DNA of 64,000 bases from Dastarcus helophoroides (GCA_028583605.1 CM053327.1:18835629-18899628), one strand, 5' to 3'. Numbered from the stretch's first letter, positions 49,380 through 59,206 are shown. Program-made: numbers and translations. The notes: generated by a model not told the origin, from the sequence alone.

Positions 49380-49700
49380 ATACTTCTTCCGGGATTGGAC
49401 CGTGTCAAAGAACTACTAAAAGTGTTCGACGGTTCGCCCACCATCGTAGGGGGCTCTTCAGGAACAAAGAAAACAAACAATAAATAAAAAGAGAAATATA
49501 AGAGAATATGCGAAAATTAAAGAATGAAAGGGCCAATTTCAAAATATCAGAGCACGGTAACTCAGTATGTCCGCCATACCAGAGGCGAAACTCTTCTGAA
49601 GAATCTGAAAATTGGTACAAAGGATAAAAAAGTTTAGACAGAAGAGCACGGTAACTCAGTATGTCCACCATACCAGAGGCGAAACTCTTCTGAGGGTTAA
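49380..49700. repeat. Family C repeat with hammerhead-like core
   Basis: Begins ACTTCTTCCGGGATTGGACC, then AAAGAACTACTAAAAGTGTT, a hammerhead-like core on the minus strand, a GAAAATTAAAG spacer and two copies about 97 bases apart of a unit AGAGCACGGTAACTCAG, TATGTCC and CATACCAGAGGCGAAACTC. The same order recurs at 57520-57840. It lies between the two genes, downstream of the phosphatase gene. Confidence 0.65.
49425..49466 (-). ncRNA. Hammerhead-like motif, family C, minus strand
   Basis: The minus strand reads GTTC, core CTGAAGA (49455-49461), a hairpin GCCCCC...GTGGGC, then GAAC where GAAA is required, CGTC and GAAC. Stem I (GTTC with GAAC) is perfect. The GAAA to GAAC change should abolish activity. 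Sister copies at 57582-57620 keep GAAA. Confidence 0.45.
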
Positions 49701-50039
49701 AATTATATAAAATATACAGTTAGGCAACAGCTATTTACAAGGTTATGGATAAAGTAGGTACGTCCTATGCTAATTTAAATTTTCGTTATACATACACTCA
49801 TGAGTCCTGCACATTCACAAGAAAAGCATTTTTTGCACGAAGGGGTTGTCGTCGTATTTTCGGCATAGCATCGCCAATTTTTTTGTGCTGCTAAATGAAT
49901 AAGCTTAAGAGGCTACCATAAATGATTTTTGATATTTTGATTAGTTTTTTATAATTATTTTTAAAGTTTTTGTTGCCACCTAAAGTTGATTAAATTGATA
50001 ACCAACTCTGCATTTATGCAGCCACATTCTACCCAACTT

Positions 50040-50815
50040 AGGAAAATGCTTCAGAAGCACAATTAAAATTTCATGAAAAGATTCCAGACAACATTCCGCT
50101 AAGAAATTGGACTATTTGTGAAATGATTGGATGGATTCATGACAATTACTCTGGAAATGACGAACGGAAAGTTAAAATAGCAACTGAAGAAAGCATTGAG
50201 AAGTTTCATATGCACTACTTGAATAAAAGAAAGAGCGGCCGATTACAAGACAATACGGAAAATTATGCATGACAATTCACACATCCAAGCATTTAAATTC
50301 AAGTTATTTGGCTTTTTAAACCTCATTACTTTGGACATAGACTTCAATTCGCATCTCTTACGTTTGATAAGGTTGATTTGAAATAAATTGGTATCCATAA
50401 AGTATGGTTTTTGAATGTCACCTTTATATCCATGAATTTGTGAATAAGCAAAAGCATCGATTTTGAGGCACTGAGACCCTTCATTATTTCACTGAGATGC
50501 CGTCAACCCAGAGTACCTCAGTCTGGATGACTGTATACAGCGATTATTTCATTGGTCCTTATTTCTTTTATGCAATTGACAACGGACAAGACTCTGCTGA
50601 CATGTTAAAAGATTACTTTTGCAAAAAGCCAGAGAAAAGGGTAAAATGCAAATTTATTGGTTCCAGTAAGACGGAGCTCTATCCCATTGTACTCGAGAAG
50701 TTAAAGCAAAGATCAGAAATGAGTTTGATGATCGCATTATTGTTCATGAATTTGAGTTACATGATAATAAAAAAATCTTATGTTCACCGACAGCTCTGAC
50801 TTTAATCCAGATGAT
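50040..50815 (+). pseudogene. mariner/IS630-type transposase pseudogene
   Basis: Around 50415-50480 the plus strand reads a decayed DEAHF-like block and FVNKQKHRF followed by GTETLHYF, close to the NGYVNKQNxRxW block of these transposases. The open frame at 50497-50799 begins MPSTQSTSVWMTVYSDYFIG and PYFFYAIDN, matching the TVWCGLxxxxIIGPYFF block. Its later part is diverged. The upstream part at 50040-50270 (LRNWTICEMIGWIHDNYSGN) may belong to the same element but I cannot place it. It has frameshifts and stops. Confidence 0.55.
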
Positions 50816-50826
50816 TTTTATTTATC

Positions 50827-50840
50827 GGGGGGGGGGGGGG
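50827..50840. repeat. Homopolymer run of 14 G
   Basis: Fourteen consecutive G in AT-rich DNA just after the mariner-type pseudogene. Runs like this are prone to length errors in sequencing. Confidence 0.9.
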
Positions 50841-51099
50841 TCAATGAAGGATTACGTATTCAGAATAATAATAAGAATAAAGTAAACTGATAGCGAAAAA
50901 TCCACTGATTGTGAGATTTTGCTTCCGGAAACCCTAAAAAATGTAATCTTTTCCTTTAGTTGCACTTCCAATATCTCCCTAATTGCGAAGGCTATCATTT
51001 CAAAAATATTTTTTCTTAACATCATTGTGTATATTCTTTTAGATTATGCCTCTCCATAACCATCAGGAGTTAATTAGGCCTTTTTTTGTTTTTGTCTTG

Positions 51100-51255
51100 A
51101 AGTTATTATCTCATACGCCACAGATGGTTGTATTTATAAATATTGATATTTCTGGATGAACACAAATACTCAAGCCGAACGTGGGAATCGAACCTACGAC
51201 CCCACGATCCCGATGGCCAGTACTGGCAATCTACTGGTGGGACGGGACAGAGGTC
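51100..51255 (-). mobile_element. tRNA-derived SINE
   Basis: The minus strand contains a perfect Pol III B box, GGTTCGATTCC (51184-51194), within GGGGTCGTAGG and CCCACGTTCGGC, which is the TΨC arm of a tRNA. The upstream part has only a weak A-box-like TACTGGCCATCGGG and does not fold as a full tRNA. Downstream it continues with TTGAGTATTTGTGTTCATCC, AGAAATATC and AAATACAACCATCTGTGGCG, a non-tRNA body. That arrangement is a SINE rather than a tRNA gene. Confidence 0.75.
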
Positions 51256-51606
51256 CATAATTAGGAAGAGTATTAAGTATTAAAATTGGTAAATAAAGAA
51301 AACTATTGGAATTTAAGGTTTGACTTAAAAAAAGTAAGCAGAGGATCAAAAATAGGACTGCAATTCGCAAGTTAAAAAAATTAGTGGAAATGTTAATTTA
51401 AAATTAAAAAATTTAAGAAAATTACGGAAATTCCATGGTACAGTAGTACAGTTAGAAAACTCAAGAAAATGGTGAATATTTTGATAATTTCTATGAAGAA
51501 CTAGATACTTAATATTAAAATTAAAATATCAGGCCACTTGCGGTTAGAATTAGAAAGAAGAAAATACGGAATATATTCTCTGTATCTGTAAGTTTCGTTA
51601 ATTCAT

Positions 51607-51935
51607 TCCTACTGATTGGCATTTTCTTCGCCAATTGCTTCTTACAGAAGTCTAAATTTTCAGTTACCTATTTTTTGTTAAGGAATGGCAACATTTGATA
51701 CATTGCCCCAAATAGTGATTGCGCTGGATCTTAGTTTTGTCAATCGCCGTTTGTGACTTAACCCTCATCTTAGTTTGCCAAACAAACAGTGATTGACAAA
51801 CTAAGATCTAACGCAATAGCTGTTTGGGGCAATCCTATAAAAGATTGCCACTTCCTTAACAAAAAAAAAGGTAACTGAAAATTTAGACGTCGATAAGAAG
51901 TAACAGGCGAAACAAAATGCCAATCAGCAGAACGG
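51607..51935. mobile_element. Large fold-back (palindromic) element
   Basis: Two arms of about 160 bases are reverse complements. Left words in order: GATTGGCATTTT, CTAAATTTTCAGTTACC, TTGTTAAGGAA, TTGCCCCAAA, TTAGTTTTGTCAATC. Right words in reverse complement appear in reverse order: GATTGACAAACTAAG, TTTGGGGCAA, CTTCCTTAACAA, GGTAACTGAAAATTTAG, AAAATGCCAATC. The centre is near 51770. No coding content. It is either a fold-back MITE or a palindromic duplication. Confidence 0.8.
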
Positions 51936-53250
51936 AAAAATAGGGAAAGTTTCAGATTAAAATTGATAAATTTATGAAAAAAATCAAAAAATTCTTACAG
52001 TTGAAAAATATAAAAAGTATCATGGCAATTTGATTTTAAAATTAAAAATTCTAAAGCATATGACCATAAATTGCATACGACTGAAAATTTATGAAGATGA
52101 GCATTTTATTATAATTGGAAGATGTTAGATAATAGCTGAAATTATATAATTTAGTTAAAAGAAATCAGAAATTTCGACCGTTCCGCTAGTAGTAGATAGA
52201 TTTTAAAAAATGATCGAAATTTGAAATTCCCGGTTAGAAAATCTAAGGATAACAGTTTAAATTACATTTTAAAATTACTTCACTTAAAATAGACAATCCA
52301 CGAAATAGTTGAAAGCGATGTTGCCAGGAATACCAGGTCAAAATAAGAACATTATCGTATGATCCACTGAAGAATTTTGATGACCAAAAAAAAAGTTTCT
52401 CAAATTAATAATTATTTACATTCCATCTTCAGTCCCATCCATGGCACATAATGGAATACCGGCCAAATTTATATATTAACAACAAAGTCCTCGCCACAAT
52501 ATTCACAGCAACTTTTTCCTCTATCTTAAAATTTCCACTATATTTACCTTTTATAACTGCTCCTCCAAAAATTATCGTTCGGGACCTGTAATTATCGTAC
52601 ACCTGGCAACACTGGCTGAAAGTTGGAAGTTAAGATCAAAACAAGACATTAAAATTGCAAGTTAAAAATTAAGGGTAAAAGATGGTTGTTAAACGAAGTA
52701 TTGTTGTTAATGAAAGTATTAAGAATTTGAGTTTGCAAAAAGAATATTTATCGTTAGGATAAAAAAAATTGTTAGAACAAAAGTAGCAATTATACATTAA
52801 AATTGAAATCTGTTGTAATTAAGGGTAAAAATTATAAAAGGTTTGACAATTTCAAATTGACATGTTACATATAATAGCATCTTAGAAAATAACCACTAAT
52901 TGGCAATGTTATATAGAAATTTATGTTATTTTTAAGGCTACATAACAAATAATCAAAGTTATTTACTTAAGGTCGGAAATTAAATGAATAAATTTTTAAA
53001 TTCTTGAAAATCTAATCAAAAGATCAAAATATGAAATTTGAATTAGGCTGTTTAAAATTTCAAAATTAAAATTTTTATTTGATCATTCCATGTCAAGGTC
53101 AAGGAGCCCTGGGCCATATAGATAATCTTATCCTGCTTGGTTTTAAAAAATAAGAAGTTGAAATATAATGCAGTCTTGTTATTAACATATCCATGGGTAA
53201 ATTGTATGCCTTAATTTTCGATGAAATATTAAATAAAACAGAATTATGGA
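51936..53250. other. AT-rich stretch downstream of the phosphatase gene
   Basis: A-rich sequence with many AAAATTAAAA-type words and no recognisable gene. It lies 3' of the last phosphatase exon. Confidence 0.45.
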
Positions 53251-53519
53251 GTTTATTTTATATATACATATATGGAAAAATACATTTTTATTACATAATA
53301 ATTACATTTTTACATCAATAACTCTATCTTAGAAAATAATATATATAACGGACAAATAAAGTTTAAATAATCAACATAAGATTGCAATTATCTACAAATA
53401 ATTATATTTGTAAAAAAAATTAAAGCAGGCATATATACATATTACTTACAGAGAGCATTGAAAAAAAAAACAGGAAAGTTAATGATAGTATTACACTGAG
53501 ATATCTTTATAATAATTAA

Positions 53520-53525
53520 TTTAAT
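53520..53525 (-). terminator. Candidate polyadenylation signal of the phosphatase gene
   Basis: ATTAAA on the minus strand, about 190 bases past the stop codon. Canonical AATAAA copies follow further on at 53287-53292 and 53252-53257. In such AT-rich DNA these words are common, so the actual site is uncertain. Confidence 0.3.
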
Positions 53526-53714
53526 AAAATTGATTTAGATCATAAATTACGCATCATCAAATTAATTTTGATGTAATGTTCTACATTTGTACGCAATTAC
53601 AAATATATCACACTAATTTAAAGGAACAAAATACTATAAAATAAATAGGTACATTTTCAGTTCAAGAGTTTTATCAAATTTCAAAATATTAGGACAACTT
53701 TTTACGTTAAATTT

Positions 53715-53768
53715 TCACATTGAATCTAGCGCTCCACCAGTGAGTTTCGCCGCGTACAAATTTATTAC
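53715..53768 (-). CDS. Ptp99A: Receptor-type tyrosine phosphatase, last exon with stop
   Basis: After a TTTTTTACAG acceptor the frame reads VINLYAAKLTGGALDSM and stops (TGA at 53715-53717). It joins the IYK end of the previous exon in phase 0 and gives the last helix of the phosphatase domain (usual form YKVxxxYAAKxT). The stop comes right after the domain, so this transcript would lack a second phosphatase domain. Known Ptp99A proteins may carry a second, inactive domain; a D1-only form would have to be a splice variant or the only form in this species. Small but convincing because splice site, phase and motif agree. Confidence 0.85.
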   Translation of the reverse strand, partial: VINLYAAKLTGGALDSM

Positions 53769-53827
53769 CTGTAAAAAATTAAACAATGTAACAAATTATC
53801 ACGAAATGTAGTCAAGCAATGTCATAC

Positions 53828-54059
53828 CTTATATATAAATGCATACTGCTCTTTAGTTTGGACAGGAACTTGCTCGATCTCTTCTTATTCTATAAACGAT
53901 TTTGGGAATGTCTACTTGTCTAGTTTGTTCGAAATCACGTATAGCAATATCACATGCTATAACTGTACCCGTTCTCCCAGTACCAGGGCTGCAATGAACC
54001 ACTACTGGATTCGCTTCTGGTATGTTCCCATTGGAAATATCACCATTTCTAGCTTGTTT
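53828..54059 (-). CDS. Ptp99A: Tyrosine phosphatase D1, catalytic P-loop exon (frameshift)
   Basis: Acceptor ACTCCAG, donor GTATGA. The frame opens KQARNGDISNGN, then ANPVVVHCSPGTGRTG, which is the catalytic P-loop HCxxGxxRT with the nucleophilic Cys and the phosphate-binding Arg intact. It goes on VIACDIAIRDFEQTRQVDIP and KIVYRIRRDRASS. After RASS there is one extra base (T at about 53863-53866); skipping it gives VQTKEQYAFIYK, the Q-loop helix, while the literal frame stops. The exon is 232 bases, one more than a multiple of three, although it is phase 0 at both ends. The match to Drosophila Ptp99A is the HCSPGTGRTG and VQTKEQY wording. Confidence 0.88.
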
Positions 54060-54660
54060 CTGGAGTATTGAAAATAAACCTAATTAGGGACATTGTATCC
54101 TAACTTTTATCGTTTGCATACTGCTTCAACTACATGAGTTACAAACTCGTTATTTTTCCATAAACGGTAATGAGGTGTCAATGTTATTTGTAGAGGAGGA
54201 AACGATAAATGTATTTAATTTAAGTTGCCTTAATTTTGAATTCCCTTACCTTTGAGTTTCATTTAGCTCAATTTATGATTTCTTTGATGACTGTTGCCAT
54301 TCGAATTTGGAAAAGATAAAACCAACGGAAACAAATATATCACAGATATTTACTGATAATAAGAGTTTCTAACTAAAAGTGAACTTTGGGAATTTCAGGA
54401 TAACTAAAAAATTGAATACATTGTGATTAACTGATTTTCTCATATTTACACTTATTTCATTTTCAGGATTTCTTATTTAATAACGTAGTTGCATGTACAT
54501 TCGAAATTGATTCACCTTCGAAATTTCGATTCTTTATTTTTTTCTTGAAATTTTAAGTAAGTTAAAAAATTCAACGTTTTTTTGTCGAAATTCCGACGAA
54601 GCTTAAAAATTTGAATTTTTAAAAAAATAAATTTGATTTTTTTCGATATTTTAATATTGA

Positions 54661-55070
54661 TAAGGCTAAAACCCTTGTATATACGAATATATACAAAATG
54701 ATATACCTCATGATCTCATAAAATGGCCTTTGCAATTAGGCTCTAATTGCATGGTAATTAACTTGTACATATTCCAATATCCAAGGCTTGTAATCTCATT
54801 AGAGAAATGCTTCAATTAGTACCTATCAAAAAGGTTTACCTAATTAAGAGTTAGAAGTCAGTTACAAGTAACTCAATGGGAGTTAAATCTCTTGAATACT
54901 TATACTACCGACTAGCGGCTTTAAGTTGGAAGTATTTACAATGACCGTACCGTACTGATGAGGCCAATGAAGGCCGAAACTAGTCTATGGTTGTGGTGGT
55001 AAATATTTTCAACCTGATCACGTTTAACTGTTTAATTACAGAACACTTAATTGGTCATCTGGTAAATTCA
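54661..55070 (+). repeat. Family B hammerhead repeat, single plus copy
   Basis: Shares with the 8 kb copy the hairpin block GGCCTTTGCAATTAGGCTC and TAATTGCA, ACTTGTACA and AAGGCTTGTAATCT, then the ribozyme, then GTAAATATTTTCAAC, CACGTTTAACTGTTTAATTA and TTAATTGGTCATCTGG. Here the hairpin lies about 225 bases before the ribozyme; in the 8 kb copy it lies about 170 bases after it. A circular or tandem unit of about 395 bases would explain both orders. Confidence 0.7.
54931..55010 (+). ncRNA. Canonical type I hammerhead ribozyme, family B
   Basis: Stem I strand CCGTA (54950-54954), core CTGATGA (54955-54961), stem II GGCC-AATGAA-GGCC (54962-54975), GAAA (54976-54979), minimal stem III CTAG region, cleavage triplet GTC ending at 54985, then TATGG (54986-54990), which pairs with CCGTA through one G-U pair. 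Outer pairs ACC/GGT and TTTAC/GTAAA extend stem I around an internal loop, the place where natural hammerheads make their loop-loop contact. Every invariant core base is present. Very short stem III is typical of Penelope-like elements and retrozymes, which often act as dimers. It is antisense to the host phosphatase gene. Confidence 0.87.
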
Positions 55071-56700
55071 ATACTTTGATCTCAAAATGTGGGACTCTTC
55101 TTATTTTTCCAAAATGTTGAGAAATTGATTTGTTTTTGAAATTTTGCCTTTTTTCTCGCAACATTTGCGCTTTCAAATTTGTATATCTCTTCTTAAAAAT
55201 TCCACTTTAAACTCAATACCGTATACTCGATTTTTTGAGTTTATTGTTAACAACTGAATACACATTTTGTTATAGATTATGAATTTTTATCTATGGTCCA
55301 AATGTGAACATTTCGTTGTTATTTTTATATAATATCTAGATTGCAATTACATAATAAACCAAGATTTGTTTTTTTGTTTGGAAACCACAACTTTTTTTTA
55401 AATTGTAGATCAATATTTAGTCGATGTTTTTTTATAAAAGCTGAAATTTTAACTTTTTTTGGAGGTTATAAAATTTTGATTTTGTTTTAAAATTTCGAAG
55501 TAAACAGCTATCTTCCTAATAATTATCAGTTTATACCTTTAGAATGCTTTTTCTCAAACTTCGATTGTGAATCAAAATTGAATTCAAAACTTAGACTTTT
55601 ATCAGATTCTTTATAAACCCCCAAATATTTTAATTACTCTATGGTATGGTTTCTTGATTTTTTTTTAATTTCAACTTTTATCTCAAAATGTCGTATTTTT
55701 TCTCGAAATCGAGAGCTTCCTCTAAACTTCCAATTTTAATCCCGAAATTTTGACCATTTTATAGAAATTTTAATTTTAAAATAAAAAGTTAAAAAGTTTT
55801 ACCTTAAAATTTTTATTTTATTTTTGCGACAGTGCTTATTTTTATGAATTTCTTTTTAGAAGTATATGCTTTCTTCTTAAAATTCCGACTTTAAATAGTA
55901 CCTTCTACTTTTACATCCTTTTCGACATTAAATTTTAAAGTGGATTTTTCTAGAAATTCAAGATTTCTAGAAAAATTCACTTTTAATTTCTTGAATTTAA
56001 ACGCAAAACATCTTTTTAATTATATTTTCGGATATATTTTATTATTATTTTTTTTAATCAAATTTTGTGGCCTTAGACTTACGAATCACAAATCTAAATG
56101 TATACTTGCCGGAATATTTATCAACATTCCAGCTAGGGTATGCCAAACTGACAAGATCTAATAATATCGAAACCAGTGTTTGGTTGCCAAAATCTGACAT
56201 AAATTCAAATCTATTGGTCTGTGCATTTATCAAATGTTTGCTTAAATTACGAAATATTCATCTTTTTTAAAACTTTAAGAATGTTCTTTTTCCTAGAATC
56301 GTTATTTAGAAATTTCACTTTTTTTTCAAAATTTGCATTTTCAGTAAGAGATATCATTAAGGAATGGTGGAACAACCCCCCACCCATAATTGAGTTACGA
56401 AATTTTTTTTTAATTGATAAAATGAAAGTTTGAAGCAAAGTTTTTTATTTTAGTAGTGATTGTTAGGAATTTAAAAAACATATATTAGTGGTACTTGAGA
56501 ATTTGTAATAATGCTCCTAATGATATATATTTAAGAATTTTTAACATTCCTCTTGTTCTAAAACAAAGGTATGTATTTTTCTTGCAGTTTTTACTTTTTA
56601 TTCTAAAGATTTCATCTTTTTTATCTTAATCCGGAAATTTTAATTTTTTAGTAGAGCTCTCAAGCAAAAACTCGAAAACATATTTTTTTCCGAAACTTGT
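55070..56700. repeat. Quasi-periodic AT-rich array in the phosphatase intron
   Basis: Repeated TTTTCTCGAAAT, AAAATTTTGAC, TTCAAAATTTGCA and TTTAACTTTTT words, mostly in the same orientation as the 6 kb array. Units are diverged, with spacings of roughly 20-40 bases. No coding potential. Confidence 0.5.
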
Positions 56701-56930
56701 ATATTGCATTTGCGATTATTCCTATACAGAGATGTCTAAGAAACGGAACAGAATCAAGAAAACTTATAATATACGCCTACTAACAGATGTAATTACGGCA
56801 TAAATGTCAATTTTATAGAATTTGCCTTTTACTCAAATATGTATATCTTGTTCAGTTTTAATTTAATTTTGATTCTACAATTTGAAGAAGCACACAAACG
56901 AGAAATGTGAATTAAAGGAACTCAAACTAC

Positions 56931-57074
56931 CTTATCTATTGTTGATGATTTCATATAACTTCGTGCTTCTATGAGGAATGCTATCAAAGAGTTAGCTTCA
57001 GAAGGTGCTCCTTTTTCTGGCCAGCCTAAATACCAGAAATGAGTAACATCCCTCCAACTGTTGGATACCATATT
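56931..57074 (-). CDS. Ptp99A: Tyrosine phosphatase D1, WPD-loop exon
   Basis: A 144-base, phase-0 exon between TTTCAG and GTAGTT, fully open: NMVSNSWRDVTHFWYLGWPE, then KGAPSEANSLIAFLIEARSY and MKSSTIDK. This is the WPD-loop region of classical phosphatases (usual form THfxfxxWPDxGvP). Here the general-acid Asp is Glu (WPE). I recall that Drosophila Ptp99A D1 also has WPE, which supports the assignment. A Glu in this place usually lowers but need not abolish catalysis. It splices in phase 0 to the P-loop exon. Confidence 0.9.
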
Positions 57075-57578
57075 CTGAAAAATAATTGAATGTATTTTCA
57101 TTTGGAAGAGTAACGAGAGGTATGGATAAAACAGTGGAAATTTTTTTTTTCTCAATCGTGATTTATGGGTACCAGCGAGTACGAATACGAACTTGTACAT
57201 TGGTTCGCCACTTGTTTGATTAAGACAGTTTTTCGTCTTTTTCCAATTAAGGAGCAATTTAGTTTTAATATTAATTGGGCAAATCAGATATGAAAGCTTT
57301 ATACCCAGTCAAGCTTACCATCTAAATGTTTGTGTAGCATAGAAAATTTTAAAATGTCCTGGAGGATGCTAGTTAATGAATATTAGGTTCTCCAAGTCTT
57401 TGTGGAAATAATTGATGAACATATCAATACAATCAATAAGATTCTAAAAAAACGGGTATTTTGGTAGTTGATTGTGGGTAATAGATTTATTGATAACGAA
57501 GGCTTCCACGACCTAGAGTTCCACGACCGGAATATACTTCTTCCGGGATTGGACCGTCTCAAAGAAGTATTGAAAGTG

Positions 57579-57622
57579 TTCGACGTTTCGCCCGCCATCG
57601 TAGAGAGCTTCTTCAGGGGCAA
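57579..57622 (-). ncRNA. Hammerhead-like motif, family C, minus strand
   Basis: Core CTGAAGA (57610-57616), an extra A, a long hairpin AGCTCTC...GGCGGGC, GAAA (57586-57589), a minimal stem III CG, and cleavage triplet GTC followed by GAACAC. Stem I upstream is GCCC and no longer pairs with GAAC. It is in the sense orientation of the phosphatase gene, inside its intron. Confidence 0.45.
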
Positions 57623-57845
57623 AGAAACAATAAACGAAAAATAAAATACAAGGAAATATAAAAAAATGAAAAAGGCCAATTTCAAAATATCAGAGCACGG
57701 TAACTCAGTCAGCATGTCCACCATACCAGAGGCGAAACTCTTCTGAATTGAAAATTGATACAAAGGATAAGAAAGTTTAGACAGAAGAGCACGGTAACTC
57801 AGTATGTCCACCATACCAGAGGCGAAACTCTTCTGCTCTTCTTCT

Positions 57846-57895
57846 CTTTGTTCCTGAGGAAGCCCCCTACGATGGTGGGCGAAATGTCAAACACT
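57846..57895 (+). ncRNA. Hammerhead-like motif, family C, plus strand
   Basis: GTTC, core CTGAGGA (57854-57860), an extra A, hairpin GCCCCCTACGATGGTGGGC, GAAA (57881-57884), TGTC and AAAC. All invariant core bases are kept. Stem I pairs at only three of four positions. The extra base between core and stem II is a shared trait of families A and C. Confidence 0.5.
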
Positions 57896-58686
57896 TTCAG
57901 TAGTTCTTTGACATGATCCAATCTCGGAAGAAGTATATCCTGTAATAGGTAAATTGCTTTAACGATATACATATTGAGAGAGAAACTGCCAGAAAAAAAA
58001 ATTACACGAAAGACGCGATAAGCGTTTGCAAACGAAAAATTTGAGCAATTGCGAAGGGGCATTTGCTTTTAACCAATTAACAATAGTCAACTCAGTTTTA
58101 CTAAATATGGTTGTTTACTGTGATCCCAGAAGCTAAGTTTCTATATCCATGCAATGCCAGACAGTTTTGAACCACGAAACAAAAAAAAAACCGGTTGAGC
58201 AAATTAAATTCAAGTTTAATTATCTTTGATATTAGAAGTACTGTCAAAGTGGAACAATTGTGTAGAGTGTTCTAAAAAAGCTTCGTGAAGAAACTCGGCA
58301 AAAAATCCATCATTATGGGGAAAGTTGGATGATTTAACATCAGGACCAACTTTTTGCTATAAATGTTGCACGCTATATACTCCAAAAAAAAATCCCATTT
58401 TGTAATGATAGGAAAAGTTTATTAAAATTTGAAGGAGCTGCTGATCAGAAAGACAACGAAGGATTTACAAGATTGTTACCAACAGTGGCAAAATCGTATG
58501 TAACGGATTTCTGTAGAAATGCAGGCAAGAGAGTACTCTGAAAATGAAACCATTGTCAAGCTGTATTTTTTTTATAAATTTTAATATCAATTCAGTTGTT
58601 TTAGTATAACACTATATCAGATCTTATAACTTTTCTTCAGCTGAATGAAAAAGTGTATGACTAAATATCAAAAAAAGTATACTTAC

Positions 58687-58816
58687 TTTTAACTGAAGAC
58701 TAGATATAATATACTTTTGTTTAACTTCTCCGCTTTTTGAGGGTAACTTGGAAATCTCCAAAAAGTCTATGACAATCCAGAACCTCCGATGGTGGCAGGT
58801 AATCAACACACTTTTC
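58687..58816 (-). CDS. Ptp99A: Tyrosine phosphatase D1 exon (frameshift)
   Basis: After a TGTAAATT...ACAG acceptor the frame reads EKCVDYLPPSEVLDCHRLFG and DFQVTLKKR. Then one extra base (about 58721-58724) shifts the frame; skipping it gives EVKQKYIISSLQLK up to the donor GTAAGT. Without the shift the literal frame stops two codons later. The exon is 130 bases, one more than a multiple of three, although both neighbours require phase 0. The segment lies between the KNRYxxI region and the WPD loop, in the place of the usual KCxxYWP and VxLxxxxxxxxYxIRxLxL strands. Confidence 0.85.
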
Positions 58817-59206
58817 CTGTAAATTGTAATCTTTAAATCATATTTTGATTTAGCAAAATATTCCAGTCACAAACTATACTTAACAATAAATAGTTATAAC
58901 AAAAAAGATAAGAAAATATCATAATGTATCAATAAAATCATAAATTTTTCAGACCGGTTTCGGTTTACAGCATTGACCGCAGACATTGTTGGTATAATCC
59001 CTGCCAATGTTGTATAAAGCGAAATTGGTTTAAAATTTTATTAATACATTTTACAATTTTCATGTTAGTTGCTGCATTGATTGTTAAATATAATTTATGA
59101 ATTGTGTACGACAAACAATTTCACCAAGTAAAGGTTAATAATGCGAACGCGGTCGTCGTAGGTGTAAATAAATGTCAGTATATATGAATAAAGTCTGAAT
59201 ACTTAC

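Larger units (their letters stand above)
54060..56930 (-). other. Phosphatase intron with family B repeat and AT-rich array
   Basis: A 2.9-kb intron. It holds the family B repeat with the best hammerhead of the window (54661-55070) and an AT-rich array (55070-56700). Frames near 55940-56430 are stop-limited AT-rich noise. Confidence 0.75.
57520..57950. repeat. Family C repeat, inverted pair, in a phosphatase intron
   Basis: The left part (57530-57620) and right part (57840-57950) are inverted copies of the same repeat: ACTTCTTCCGGGATTGGACC, then AAAGAAGTATTGAAAGTGTT and CGACGTTTCGCCC on the left; CCCCCTACGATGGTGGGCGA, AACACTTTCAGTAGTTCTTT and GAAGAAGTAT on the right. Between them lie two copies about 97 bases apart of the AGAGCACGGTAACTCAG unit. 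It matches the 49.4 kb copy closely. Confidence 0.75.

Noticed and set aside
49405..49671. 88-codon minus-strand frame shared with 57383-57814
   Set aside because: The similarity between the two frames comes from the shared family C repeat; the tandem unit is read in different frames, so protein conservation is not shown.
51171..51245. Functional tRNA gene on the minus strand
   Set aside because: Only the TΨC arm is intact; the acceptor, D and anticodon arms do not pair, and a SINE-like body follows.
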